Source: Athripsodes cinereus
Taxonomy: Eukaryota > Arthropoda > Insecta > Trichoptera > Leptoceridae
Assembly (NCBI GenBank): GCA_947579605.1
Contig: OX388318.1
Span: forward strand, 9,672,001 to 9,736,000
Reading direction: 5' to 3'
DNA: 64,000 bases
Program-made: the position numbers and the translations under genes
The notes under the pieces: generated by a model
Database searches by the model: none
What the model saw: the letters and a program-made list of their open reading frames with translations, nothing else
Told to the model about the DNA's origin: nothing
Shown: piece by piece, positions 53,843 to 64,000 of the stretch
Layout: every line of letters starts with the position of its first letter
How positions within the stretch are numbered: the first letter of the stretch is position 1

Positions 53843-56230
53843 GTAATATTATTGAATATTTGGTTGAGTTTAGTAATATTTTATTATTTTTTATTATTTG
53901 AGGTAAGGGTAATAATATGCTTAACTTCTGCACACATCTAACTTCCAGCAAATACAATGTTCTCTTCTATTTTAATAGCTGCAGTCATAATAAATAAATA
54001 AATATAGTTATTGTTAGGGTGTGTCAGTGAATGGTGTCTTCTCACCTCATATGATGATATTGTTATTGGTGATTATTATTTTTAGTGCATTATGTTATAC
54101 AATCTTCATCTTGAAAGCATTTTATAATCTATAGTTGTTAAGACTGCCAGTTACAAAGTATGTGAAGTTCCATTGTATAGCATGTTCTATGTGATTGTGT
54201 ATTTGAACAAAATAATATTCAGCGTGGACACTGATCCCAACAGATTCAGTTGTAGAAATGAAAACAGTTATAACTTTTATATAAATTGATGTGCTTTGTA
54301 TCTTGATATATTGTGTAAGTGAAGATTTAAATCATTTTGTTTAGTGAGATAGTGTGTGTTGGTTGTATGAAGCAATAGTTTTTATTCATTATAATAATAC
54401 TATGTAGATGAAAAGCTACATAAGAATAAAGTTAATTTGACACTGGTATAGTGGATACTGAAGTTGTTGCATTAGGTGAATGTTCACTTCCCATTTATTT
54501 CACGGATACAATGTGAAAAATATTTCAATAATTAGTTAAAATGTTGTGCTTTATTTAGACTTAATAGTTTTTCAGATTCTATTGATATTTCTCAAGTACA
54601 CTACTCTTGTGAGAATCATCCCACTCAGGTTGTCCTCTAGTGTTACTATATTTGTATATCAAATAGTTTTGTTCCGTTGATGACACATGAATTGATAATA
54701 GTTGGTTATCTAGTATTGTGGTAAGTTTAGTGAATAATCCATTAAATGTGCAACTGCTATATGTTCTATTCAGTGTAATTTATAATAATGTGTAGTGTTA
54801 GTGTGTTTAAATAGAATATTATTAAATACAAATTATGTCTTGTTATTTTATAATATGAGATTGTGTCCGAGTGTAAGTTTCCTATAACCCATCCTGTTGT
54901 AATCAATGTTGTATTGGAGTATTGAACTATTTATTACATTGGGGTAATAGTAAATAGAATCATGTGATTGTGTTGTGATGAAAAATAACTAGTCGTTTAT
55001 AATGAAACATGTATGGAATAATTTCCATATGTTCGCTGTAATAGATTGTTCAGTTTTTGGTGTAATTTGAAAGTTACCATGTGATCAAGTTAAACTAATT
55101 GAGTTACTTGCTAGTGCAGAGGTCCTCCGTTAATTGGCCTCTTACGAACAATTTTTTTGTGATTTTCCCAGCTGTGATCCCGTTTCCATGTCTAGTCAGT
55201 ACAGATTCGGGTAGTATATTTATGTATATAAATATATAGTGTCAAGTTATGTATGAGTGGAACGTTTTATATAAGAACAAATGCAGAAAATAAGTGGTTC
55301 AGTGGTGTTGAAGTATTAGATAGTTACAGACAATGTTAATATTACAGAAAACGATTGAGGATTCTATGATCAACAAGATAGAGTTTGTAAGTTGTTTTCA
55401 TCTTTTATTACAGTATGCCCCATAAAAGTAAATAAGATTTAATTCTTTATGTTACTTCCAGGATAAGAAAGTCATGCAAGCCCCCTTATTAATGGGTGTA
55501 GGTACAAAAAGTTCTTCAGGCTTTACCAAAATAAATGTTGCATTTCTATGCCTTTGTACAGTGCAATATCCTTAAGATATTATATTATCTTTGTCCAGCA
55601 TGGTTGCACTTTGCATATTCCTAACATGGTGTAGAAGACATCCAATACTAATAATAATAATAAACTTTATTGCGCCAAATCAATATGTAAAGAAGAACAA
55701 AAAACATGGTATCACAACAATAGAATTAATAATTTTGTGCAATGGGCGAGTTTATTGCTGAAGCGCAATATCTTCCAACTAACCCAATACTAAATCCTTA
55801 GACTGAAAGCTTGGATGTCAAGTTTTTGTTGTATCCTTTTGATTTCAGGTTTCTTCTACTCCTAGTGTCCCATATGGAAATGTGTGAAGAATTTGGTAAG
55901 TATAATAAATTTAAGGTGAGTTAAATAATGTATAACATTCTCAGAGGTGTCCCAATTCAAGTTGATTTGACCTGATTGTATCAGCATTATGACTGATGAC
56001 ATTTTCAGGCCAGGAGCAATTGTAGCATTTTTTGTGCCTTCGAATGCAATAATTGAGCCTCTGTTAATTTTTTATGATGACATGTAGCTTTATGTTCACT
56101 GAAACCTATATACTTTGAAATATAGAGAGCTCTCATTTATCTATTTTTGTATTGCTTATATAGCGTCTATGATTTTTCTTCAATAAAAATAGTTTCTTTA
56201 TCAAATCTCGTCTTTCATTGCAATGTCTCT
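53843..56230 (+). other. spenito 3' region, no other gene
   Basis: AT-rich, gene-free sequence with several AATAAA signals (for example 53993, 54425 and 56183), consistent with a long or alternatively ended 3'UTR. A LINE/SINE tail with a (taa)n tract lies at 55650-55790. No ORF was recognised. Confidence 0.5.
55650..55790 (-). repeat. LINE/SINE tail with (TAA)n, copy of 24150-24275
   Basis: taataataataataaacttt followed by tattgcgccaaat and the family block gcaatgggcgagttta plus gctgaagcgcaatatcttcc. The same block occurs at 24230-24275. Confidence 0.65.
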
Positions 56231-56239
56231 TGTGGAATT

Positions 56240-57193
56240 TTATTTACAATGAACTGAGTTTATTTGCTGAGGAAGGCCAATTCCCTAGGAAGATATCTGT
56301 TTCAAATTCGATGATGAAGTATGCCACTAATTAGAATAAGGTATATGATGGACAATTAACATACCTACGTTTAAAAAAATGTTCTATTATTCTTTTTAGC
56401 TGTTCAACAAACTGATAAGTCGTGTATATGGGATCACTTGGAACATTTTATAGGAAATAATTATTATACAGAACGTTAATGGGATTATTTCTTTTGGTGT
56501 GTTTGGGATGTTTTGTTTACTCAAAATTTGTACAGAGCTACATTTTATTGAATGGTTTCTGTTGTTGTATACTGTATGTTTGTTCAAATGTTAAACAAGC
56601 TCATGGAACATGTAGAGGGAACAGGGATACCAAATTAATACAGATGTTACATTTTTATTAGATTATTTCTTTTGGTGTATGTATAAGTGATGTTTGAAGT
56701 ATTTATTAAGTATCGGAAATGAAAAAAACCTGGAAAATATTCCAAATTATACCATCTGCAGGTAAACCCTACGAGTTTGTCTAACATGCTGTAAATACCT
56801 GTAGATTCAATTTCGATATGATACCCCGAATAAATTATGATTACTTGCAAAAATAGTATTTCATATTATACCCTACCAGTTAGTCCATTCTGCCAAATAA
56901 TACAATTTGAGTACCCACAAAATGTTCCCTTTATATACCTTGTCAATTCGCTTAGCGTTCTGCCAAATTCTGTGTACACTAGAAGAAATTGTCCCAAAAA
57001 AATGTGAGGTTCTGTATAAATTTGATAACCTTCAAAATATCCAAAGTTGTTCCGTTTATATAACAGGCACTGGTATATAAATTATGTAAGAAGAAAAATA
57101 AAGAATTGAACAATATATAAATTTTTGAGTACCATCAAAGTTTCCTGAATGGTCCCTCTATACATAGACATATCTTTGCCTCTATATACCTCA
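56240..57193. other. Gene-free stretch before a hAT element
   Basis: AT-rich sequence with several short phrases repeated imperfectly (ccttatatacctn...caattcgc-like). No ORF over 70 codons with recognisable content and no RNA gene. Confidence 0.4.
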
Positions 57194-57201
57194 TCAGTTC
57201 G

Positions 57202-58105
57202 CAGTGTGACCAGATTTTATTTTCAAAAACTACTAAATTCTTAAAATGGTATAGGAATTTGAAGTATTTCAAGAACTCCTCGGTTTTGTTAAACAATATT
57301 TTATCACAGTACCTTTTTACCGGGTATTTGTACCGACTGTTGTTACTTTTCGGGTATTTTTATACCGACTACTGAAAAAAGTTACTCGCTTGAATTTCTA
57401 CCCCCCCCCCGTCGCCGAATTTTCAAAATGGTATAGGAATTTGAAGTATTTAAAAAACTCCTCGGTTTTCTTCAACAATATTTTCTCGCAGTACCTTTTT
57501 CCAAAATGTACCCGGTATTTGTACCGACAATTATTTTCGAATCAGTAAAGTAGCATTCACATTGCTTCACTTTGGATGATCATCCATAGTGTCAGGGTCA
57601 TACCTGTTCATCGAAAGTGAACACGTCTGTTCACATTAGTTCATCCTATGCTTTCACTGCCATGTCAACACTCTCAGTCATGTTGTATGTATTTTGACAT
57701 ATTTTCGTACAAAAATAATTAAATAAACAAAAAAATGAAAAATAGCCCTTAAAACAAATTAATATAGTTCTCGACTGCATAATAATTTTGTACATGATTG
57801 ACATTCTATACAAATTCATAGAGAATAAAACAAAAATAAGATAAAATTTGTTTATGGTCGTTTCAGTGAAAGGTCCTTTCATCGAAATTACGACGAGCTG
57901 TAATCGCTTTCATCTGTCATCGCTAGTGATCACTATTGATGAAACGCCCGTTCACACCTGTTCATCTTGGAGGATCATCCGGAGTGATCACTGAAAGTGA
58001 ACGTATGTGAACGACCCTTAAGTATCGGGTACATTTCCCAAGTACCCGATAATTTATCTACCAATTACCGACTAAATACAAAAACTACCAAATCTGGTCA
58101 CACTG
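57202..58105. mobile_element. hAT element, 904 bp, TSD TCAGTTCG, with MITE-A inside
   Basis: Ends CAGTGTGACCAGATTT and (inverted) CAGTGTGACCAGATTT are identical over 16 bp, flanked by TCAGTTCG at 57194-57201 and 58106-58113. It contains an internal duplication of the ggtataggaatttgaagtat block and a MITE-A copy at 57550-58017. Part of the same family sequence occurs inverted at 36575-36665 in the other hAT block. No transposase. Confidence 0.93.
57550..58017 (-). mobile_element. MITE-A copy 5, nested in the hAT element
   Basis: Inverted copy running from GTAGCATTCACATTGCTTCA to gtgaacgacCCT, with TTAA after the end (58018-58021) and TAAA at the other side, a mutated TTAA. Carries a 78-codon frame (57882-57646) homologous to those in copies 1 and 4. 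Confidence 0.8.
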
Positions 58106-58738
58106 TCAGTTCGACAGACGCTCTGCTTAACATCCTGCATATTATACCCAAACTAGATGAAATAAAATAGAAAATGTGACGCGCTGTGTAATTATTGTCC
58201 TTCATATAGATTTTGCTTAAATGCGCAGGAAGCGGCATGCTTGACACATTGTATAAGCTTGTCTGCAAAATATATGAGACAGGAGAGATACCTGAAGATT
58301 TTGCCAAATGTCTGATACGAGCGCTACCTTCTAAGATACTCACCAACATTACAATAATGAAAAGGGGGGAAAGTAAAATCAACGAAACACTTTCAGAAGA
58401 TCGATTTGGATTCCGCAAAGAGACAGGTACAAGAGATGCAATTCTGAGTCGACTTATTCTGGAAAAGAGAATAGTAAATAGAAACACATATGTAGCATTC
58501 ATCGACCTAGAAAAAGCATTCGATAAAGTAGGTACCTAGAATGGGAACAACTTTTTAACACTCTAAACCAGATAGGAATGAGTTATAAAGACAGAAGAGC
58601 AATCTGGAGCCTATACAAGAACGAAATGGCTGTAATTAAAAGCGGAGAGAGCTGCGCAGAAGCAAGGGTAGAACAAGGTGTAAGACAGGGATGCTCAATG
58701 TCGCCAGCTCTCTTTAACTGCTATATACAGCGAGCTAT

Positions 58739-59778
58739 TAGTCATGTGTAATACAGATCCGACCCGAGTCAAATGTTCGGGTCCTTCCAAATTGACCCGC
58801 GGGTCTACAGATCACCTACGGATCTTACGGGTCCTAATGATCTGTTTGAGCGGAGACCCGTTGGATCTGTGAGGACCCGATGACCCGAAAGATCTGTTTG
58901 AGACGATGACATGTAGGATCCGTTTAAGCGGATGACACGTAAGTTCTGTATGTTTTGTTCACAAATTGAATAGAATGACCGTTTGTACTTACCCATACAT
59001 ACATACCATCACGCCGCTTCCCATACATACAAATCCGTATTCTAATAATATATTGTGTTTTATTGCTGGAAAGTATCGCAAAGTTTTGCTAGTCTCTAAA
59101 AACATTTTTCACAAAATAATACTACAATACACAAACACAAAATATTTCACAAAAAAATATCATGGCGAAACATTTTGTGAAACCAATACTTTTTCATATA
59201 AAATGTTTACCTTTAATCAATAGCTTATCCACTATTTATTTCAACTAAACCTTTGCACAGTTCACAATAAAAAGTATTTTCCTAATTGAAATTAATTGGT
59301 AGTATGTTGTTTTTTTTCCTTTATTTATATTGTTTTTCTTTGTTTATGCATTATTTCTCTTGACTGTTTTTTTTTTTAATTTGTATTATTTGTAAAGGCT
59401 GATACAGCTATTTGTTATGTAAATAAATAAATATTTTATGGCCAATAAATGTCATTATTATTATTCTTATAATTATTGAGTACTCCGTTCATATATTAAG
59501 TGTAAAAATCTCCATACCGTATGAAAGACATAGTGGATCATAGACAATAAGCTATCAACACCGGAAACAGATCCGACCCGTAGACACAGGTATACATGCT
59601 GCAACCGGAAAGACCCGTGACCCGTGTATGTACCTACAGCGGAAACGGGTCCGAGCTAAAGACAAAGATCTGGGTTGTAACCGGAAAGACCCGTGACCCG
59701 AATCATATGTTCGGCTCACTGCTATCAGTGGACCCGAACGGGTCGGGTCGCCTCAAAGTGATCTGTTACCCATGACTA
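58739..59778. mobile_element. hAT element, 1040 bp, TSD CGAGCTAT, GACCCG-rich ends
   Basis: Left end TAGTCATGTGTAATACAGAT and right end (inverted) TAGTCATGGGTAACAGATC are similar over 20 bp, flanked by CGAGCTAT at 58731-58738 and 59779-59786. About 200 bp at each end is crowded with GACCCG/CGGGTC and agatc(c/t)g words. The centre is AT-rich and has no transposase: non-autonomous. Confidence 0.93.
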
Positions 59779-59805
59779 CGAGCTATTGATGAACTGAGAG
59801 AAGAA

Positions 59806-60150
59806 ATGAAGAACTGGACAGGAGTAAAAATAAATGGGAAAAAGGTTGACATGATTCGATATGTTGACGATATAGCACTGCTCGCAGACTCCGAGATGGA
59901 GCTGAACGAAGCCTTAGGAAAAATGGAAAGTATACTGTTGTCAAAGTTCAACATGAAAATAAATAAAGACAAAACAAAATGTATGGTCGTTGGAAAGGAT
60001 GAAGCGAATGTGAACATTGCCAAAAATGGAGTGAGCATCAAACAAGTAAAAGAGTTCGTGTACTTGGGCAGCAGAATAAACCAGGACGGACGCTCCAAAT
60101 CAGAAATTGTGAGCAGAATAAACCAGGCAAGAATTGCCTTTAACAAATAA
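59806..60150 (+). pseudogene. LINE RT motif C-E fragment
   Basis: A 114-codon frame: MIRYVDDIALLADSEMELNE (motif C, intact YVDD), MKINKDKTKCMVVG (D), KEFVYLGSRINQDGRSKSEI (E). It ends at a stop right after ARIAFNK; the continuation in the same frame matches the family, so the stop is a point mutation. Confidence 0.8.
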
Positions 60151-60522
60151 TCTAAAATTTTGGAATCCCCCAATATTGATTTAAGCGTGAGGAAGAATCT
60201 CACTAAAGCTTTTGTGTGGAGCATTTTGCTATATGGGTGCGAGACGTGGACCATCAGCAAGAGGGAAAGCGGACGGTTAGCGGCATTTGAAATGTGATGC
60301 TATAGACGCATGCTGAAGATTCATTGGTGGCAAAACGTCGAAAACGAAGAAGTGTTAACCAGGGTTGGCGAAAAAAGGCAACTCCTTAAAAGAATCTGCC
60401 AACAACGAGCTAACTGGATTGGCCACAACATCAGGCACCCAGGACTGCTCATCGCAATCGCAGAGGGTAGGACCGAAGGCACAAATGGCAGGATGTCGAA
60501 CACGGTAGTTTGAAACAGCAAT

Positions 60523-60912
60523 TGGTGGGATTGGTGAACGTACCATGGGTAAAGTGCACTTAAACCAGCCTAAGCCGATTCGTAAGCATCGGGACACCTT
60601 TCCTGCTTCATACAAAAGGGAGTTTGCACAGTCTGTTGGTTGTGCGGATGAGGTGTCTGTTGGGTAATATTCTTAATATCTTCACTCTCGCTGGTGTAAA
60701 AATCCAGTTAATTGCGAAAACTTCGTTTAACATACTTATATATAATATTATGATGTATTATTCGATAAGTATGAATCAAATTACAATCTATGCATCACTT
60801 GCAGCCTGCAAGTTGCAGGGTAGAGAAGAGAGTATTAGGTGTTCCGACGCTTACGAATCGGCATAGGCTGGCTTAAGCGCTTTACACCATGGTAACGTTC
60901 ACCAATTCCACC
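60523..60912. mobile_element. 390-bp MITE with about 75-bp inverted repeats
   Basis: The left arm (ggattggtgaacgtaccatg, then aaaccagcctaagccgattc) is the near-complement of the right arm (gaatcggcataggctggctt, then ccatggtaacgttcaccaat). The centre is AT-rich. The superfamily and target duplication are undetermined. Confidence 0.8.
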
Positions 60913-60934
60913 TTTTTCTCCCTTATGCTTCTCT

Positions 60935-61078
60935 CATATTAATCTTTTCAGAGCGGGTGACTGCATTCATCGCTGAAAAGCGACTTCATCCAGCCAACCG
61001 CACCTACTGGGATTTGAACCCATCACCTCTGTATTACGAGTCAAGTACTCGAACCATTAGGCTACAGGGGTGTGTGGG
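60935..61078 (-). repeat. tRNA-derived SINE
   Basis: On the minus strand ccctgtagcctaatggttcg (box A-like) and gatgggttcaaatcccag (box B-like) are spaced like a tRNA. They are followed by a tail (ggttggctggatgaagtcgc) seen at LINE ends elsewhere. A complete cloverleaf was not closed by eye, and the long conserved tail indicates a SINE more than a tRNA gene. Confidence 0.55.
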
Positions 61079-61140
61079 TAATTATTATTAGCTGCAAATT
61101 CACATCTACCGCGACTCTATCGAATAATACATAGTGTTGT

Positions 61141-61497
61141 GGAATTCTCAAGAAATAATTTTTGGAGAAATTTACCGAGAAATTTCTCGGTAAATTTCTC
61201 GAAGTAGAGAATTTACCGAGATTTTTTTTTTTTTTTTTATTTAACAGTAATATAATAATAAATCAGTACTTTATTCAATCAATCAATAACAATGTACAAA
61301 TGTTGAGACAATTTATCACCAATATTGCTACAATTAAAGTTAGTCAATACCGGATATTTTTTCATATATTTTGTAGGGGAATTCCGCCGCATTATCGCCA
61401 ATAAATAATAGGGGAATCCCCATGGGAAAAAATCAGAGAAATTTCTCTTCATTCAGAGAAATTCTCGGAGAAATTTCTCGTTCTCGAGAAATTTCTC
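61141..61497. mobile_element. Non-autonomous element rich in agaaatttctc palindromes
   Basis: Both ends consist of repeated (a/c)gagaaatttctcg palindromes: 61166-61224 and 61431-61497. The centre is AT-rich with an A/T homopolymer. It interrupts the 3' end of the LINE at 61.5-62.4 kb. Superfamily unknown; no target duplication could be fixed because the ends are repetitive. Confidence 0.55.
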
Positions 61498-62425
61498 ATG
61501 CATGCTCTCCTGTTCAATGTGCTCAACACGTGACCGTCCTGTAGGATTTGATTTAAATGATCTTGCCATTTAATCCTCGGACGTCCACGTCTCCGAGCAC
61601 CATTCCTCTCAGCCAAATATATCTTCTTAGTCATTCTGTCCTCATTCATTCTTTCCACGTGCCCAAACCACCTTAACTTATTTACATTCATCCTTGTTAT
61701 TACACCAACTTTCATTCCACATTCCTTTCGTATATCACTGTTACGCACACGATCTCTCAGACTCTTGCCACACATCCTTCTCAACGATCTCATTTCCACT
61801 GCATTTATGCCACTTTCATCCTTTTTTAACCATGTCCACGTCTCACTTGCATACATAAGTGTTGGCACTAAGATAGCATAGTGCACCAACCTTTTAGCTG
61901 TGGTGGATATGTTTCTATTTGCAATTATTGGTCGGATTGCACCATTTACCTTATTGCCAGCAACTTTTCTCCTTTCAATATCGCTTTCACACTTCCCATC
62001 TCTCGTGAACAAACTACCTAAGTACACACATTCGTCAACTTGCTCTAACACTTCGTTGTCAATCATTACCTGGCATACTGTTCTCTCACTTCCTCTTTCA
62101 AACACCATAATTTTTGTCTTTTTTGCATTCATTCTCAATCCATTTATCGCACAATTTTCATACACACACGTCATCATTCGCTGTAGATCACTTTCACTTT
62201 CAGCCATCAATACCAAATCATCGGCAAACATTAACGCTCTTACATTCATCCCATTCATATCAACACCTACATTCATTTCTTTCAATGGACGAATACAATG
62301 ATCAATGTATAGGTTAACAAGCCATGGCGACATAACGCACCCTTGTTTTACTCCTTTTGTCAGTGTGAACCATTCCGAGAGGTTATTGTTCACTCTAACA
62401 CACGCAGAACTTCCTGTATATAGGG
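61498..62425 (-). mobile_element. 5'-truncated LINE, RT C-terminal half
   Basis: The minus-strand frame starts at about 62425 with SSACVRVNNNLSEWFTLTKG and motif B (GVKQGCVMSPWLVNLYID), then motif C (ALMFADDLVLMAESESD), a ..CVYLGSLFTRDGKCESDIE block, YASETWTWLKKDE and LRWFGHVERMNEDRM, and RRRGRPRIKWQDH. All intact within the fragment, but there is no endonuclease, so it is not autonomous. The last 25 codons come from the adjoining palindromic element. Confidence 0.88.
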
Positions 62426-62559
62426 ATGCAATGGCGCGAATTAGCCGACTACGGATAAAATATCACTTCGCATCATGGATGTATGTACTCTATTTAGGTC
62501 CATGCTTCGCATATACCTATATATATAGATTTATGGAATCATCCTCTTGGTGAATTTTC

Positions 62560-63225
62560 ATAGACCTCAATTTCACTATAGGTACTTACTCATGAGCAGG
62601 GCTCATGAAGTTTGCTTATAAGCACGTAAATATTATACACTCGAGGGTATACCTACCATATACAACCAAAATGCACAGTCAGACTAGTGCCACAAAAGTT
62701 GTCAAAAACTATTCAAGTAATTGAACATTTTTCCTATGTTTGAATATGTTTGCAAAGCCTAAAAGTCATTTACCAATATCATCTTAATTAAAGTTCAAAT
62801 AATACACGGGGAATTCGTATTGATCTAAACATTTTTTTTTTCATTTAACTGCCACCATGTCATCTCAAAACTTAAATGACAGTGCATTTTAGTTGTGTAC
62901 CCTCGCACTGCAGATGCGACTTGGAACATTGTATGACGAAGCTCATTTAAGTGATTGAAGAGAGGCCCTCCTCACCTGGATATCTCACGAGTCGTAGACC
63001 CCTAAGTATTTAAAACTAAAATAATTGTCCTACTAGCAGACGAAGAGCCGTCGTAGGAATCTTTTATACAACTTCATTCTTCAATGCCCCTTTTGGAGGT
63101 AAGTTAATTTATTTAAAATAAAATACATGAAAAAAATAGGACAAGAATAACATAAAAATTAAAGAATGTTAAAATGTTAGTGAGTGAGTAATGACATAAG
63201 GCAGAGATTAAGTATCCAGAAACGT
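62560..63225. other. Gene-free stretch
   Basis: AT-rich sequence without recognisable ORFs, RNA genes or long repeats. Confidence 0.4.
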
Positions 63226-63271
63226 GCATTTAGGCGTACAGAGGGCGCAATCTTATGGCATCATTCAGCAC

Positions 63272-63623
63272 CAGGGTTGCCAGATTGTGAATCCAAAATT
63301 ACCGTACTTCTAGGGAAAAATTTCCGCACAATTACCGTACATCACTAAAGTGCGCCGTTAGCCACTATCTTCTCGTTAAGAAGGCCTTTTCCCGAGTACA
63401 GTCGTTTTCGTCCCCCCGTGCTCTCATGCTATGTACACGTGATAAACGTCCTTGAGCTTGATGGATACAAAAAAAAATGATTCGTGTACCAAATTACCGT
63501 ACATTTTCCATACATTAGCTTTGATTTGAAATTACCGTACTTTTGACGTACGGTAATTTACTACCGTACGAGAAATGAAATTACCGTACAAGTACGGTAA
63601 TTACCGTACGTCTGGCAACCCTG
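63272..63623. mobile_element. 352-bp hAT MITE, TSD TTCAGCAC
   Basis: Ends CAGGGTTGCCAGA and TCTGGCAACCCTG are perfect 13-bp inverted repeats, flanked by TTCAGCAC at 63264-63271 and 63624-63631. The motif attaccgtac and its complement occur repeatedly near both ends. No ORF. Confidence 0.95.
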
Positions 63624-63631
63624 TTCAGCAC

Positions 63632-64000
63632 AGAGCATTTTCACGGGATGTGCTCAGTATACTGCGCCCCCAATCCATAAGCACACCACAGATTCTCCGT
63701 CAGGTCAAGGTCGTTTAACTTACCTTTTAAACCACCATGGCCCGTCACAAGTTGGACAGTGTGGTGATTGAGGGAAAGCCTTTTATTCTCTTACATTCGT
63801 TGGGAAGAAAACTGTAAACTAATCTAGCAGTTCTCCCCCGATTCTATCTATTTTCCCAGACCTCAAAAGTTCCCTTTCGGAACAGGTCAATTTCTCTTTT
63901 GAGTCCTTCAGTCTTAGGCCACGCATGAATGGAGATGTTCAACGCTGTTGTCGCTGAGCTTGTGCTTGACTACCATGACTACATCTGAAATCATTCTAAA
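63632..64000. other. Gene-free right edge
   Basis: No supported feature. An accaccatggcccgtcacaa stretch near 63731 has a Kozak-like ATG but no extended frame. Confidence 0.35.

Larger units (their letters stand above)
58180..60520 (+). mobile_element. RTE-like LINE fragment interrupted by a hAT element
   Basis: RT pieces: GEIPEDFAKCLIRALPSK, RFGFRKETGTRDAI, FIDLEKAFDKV (motif A), a frameshift at about 58530, GVRQGCSMSPALFNCYIQRAI (B). Then a 1040-bp hAT insertion. It resumes with DELREEMKNWTGVKINGKK, RYVDDIALLADSE (C) and FVYLGSRINQDGR. The final part includes LLYGCETWTIS and RANWIGHNIRHPG. 5'-truncated and broken. Confidence 0.85.

Noticed and set aside
60935..61078. tRNA gene on the minus strand
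   Set aside because: Box A and box B are present, but the cloverleaf does not close convincingly and a SINE tail follows.
62114..62317. Ser/His-rich plus-strand ORFs in 61.9-62.3 kb
   Set aside because: They are antisense shadows of the LINE RT frame on the minus strand.

Overview
The window is nuclear DNA from an insect, most probably a moth or butterfly. The evidence is spliced genes with GT-AG introns, AT-rich non-coding DNA, an RR-2 cuticular protein gene, insect-type housekeeping genes, and a very high load of non-LTR retrotransposons, hAT elements and MITEs. The species cannot be named from the sequence. Five host genes are supported. (1) A RIC1/Rich homologue (Rab6 GEF subunit) on the minus strand has 26 exons readable between 24987 and 97; its 3' end lies off the left edge. 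(2) A four-exon RR-2 cuticular protein gene on the plus strand (8291-13078) is nested inside a 9-kb Rich intron. (3) OST4, the 34-residue oligosaccharyltransferase subunit, is on the plus strand at 38768-38872. It may have a spliced upstream ORF that overlaps its start codon, and a distant 3'UTR exon at 44.9 kb. (4) Proteasome subunit beta type-1 (beta6) is an intact single-exon CDS on the minus strand (48098-48796). (5) A spenito/RBM15-family RNA-binding protein (three RRMs plus SPOC) is on the plus strand (51641-53842).

Layout. 0-25 kb: the Rich gene, with an intronic 47-bp minisatellite, the nested cuticle gene (itself carrying a LINE in intron 1), several MITEs and a Penelope-like fragment. 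25.1-38.3 kb: a nested insertion block between the 5' ends of Rich and OST4. One MITE (called MITE-C here) is split by a LINE. That LINE is split inside the codons of its YADD catalytic motif by a hAT-bounded block of 9.15 kb, and the block carries two further LINEs, one with an intact RTE-type ORF. Without these insertions the two genes would be divergent and less than 0.2 kb apart. 38.3-45 kb: OST4 and, apparently inside its 3'UTR intron, a two-ORF LINE with an 83-nt poly(A) tail. 45-48 kb: LINE debris and three fold-back MITEs. 48-54 kb: a second divergent pair, PSMB1 and spenito, whose shared upstream interval holds another MITE-C and a stack of nested MITEs. 54-64 kb: the spenito 3' region, then hAT, MITE, SINE and LINE insertions with no recognised host gene.

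The host genes are mostly housekeeping and do not form one pathway, although Rich (Golgi Rab6 activation) and OST4 (ER N-glycosylation) both serve the secretory route. The most notable observations are the two divergent promoter intervals hit by the same MITE family, a possible spliced uORF with an AUGA overlap at OST4, a canonical A_AAA_AAC slippery site placed exactly between LINE ORF1 and ORF2, five insertions with perfect 8-bp target duplications, an Hsp70-like host fragment trapped in a LINE, and a hammerhead-like core next to a Penelope fragment. Everything was read by eye. Family names come from remembered protein families, not from searches.
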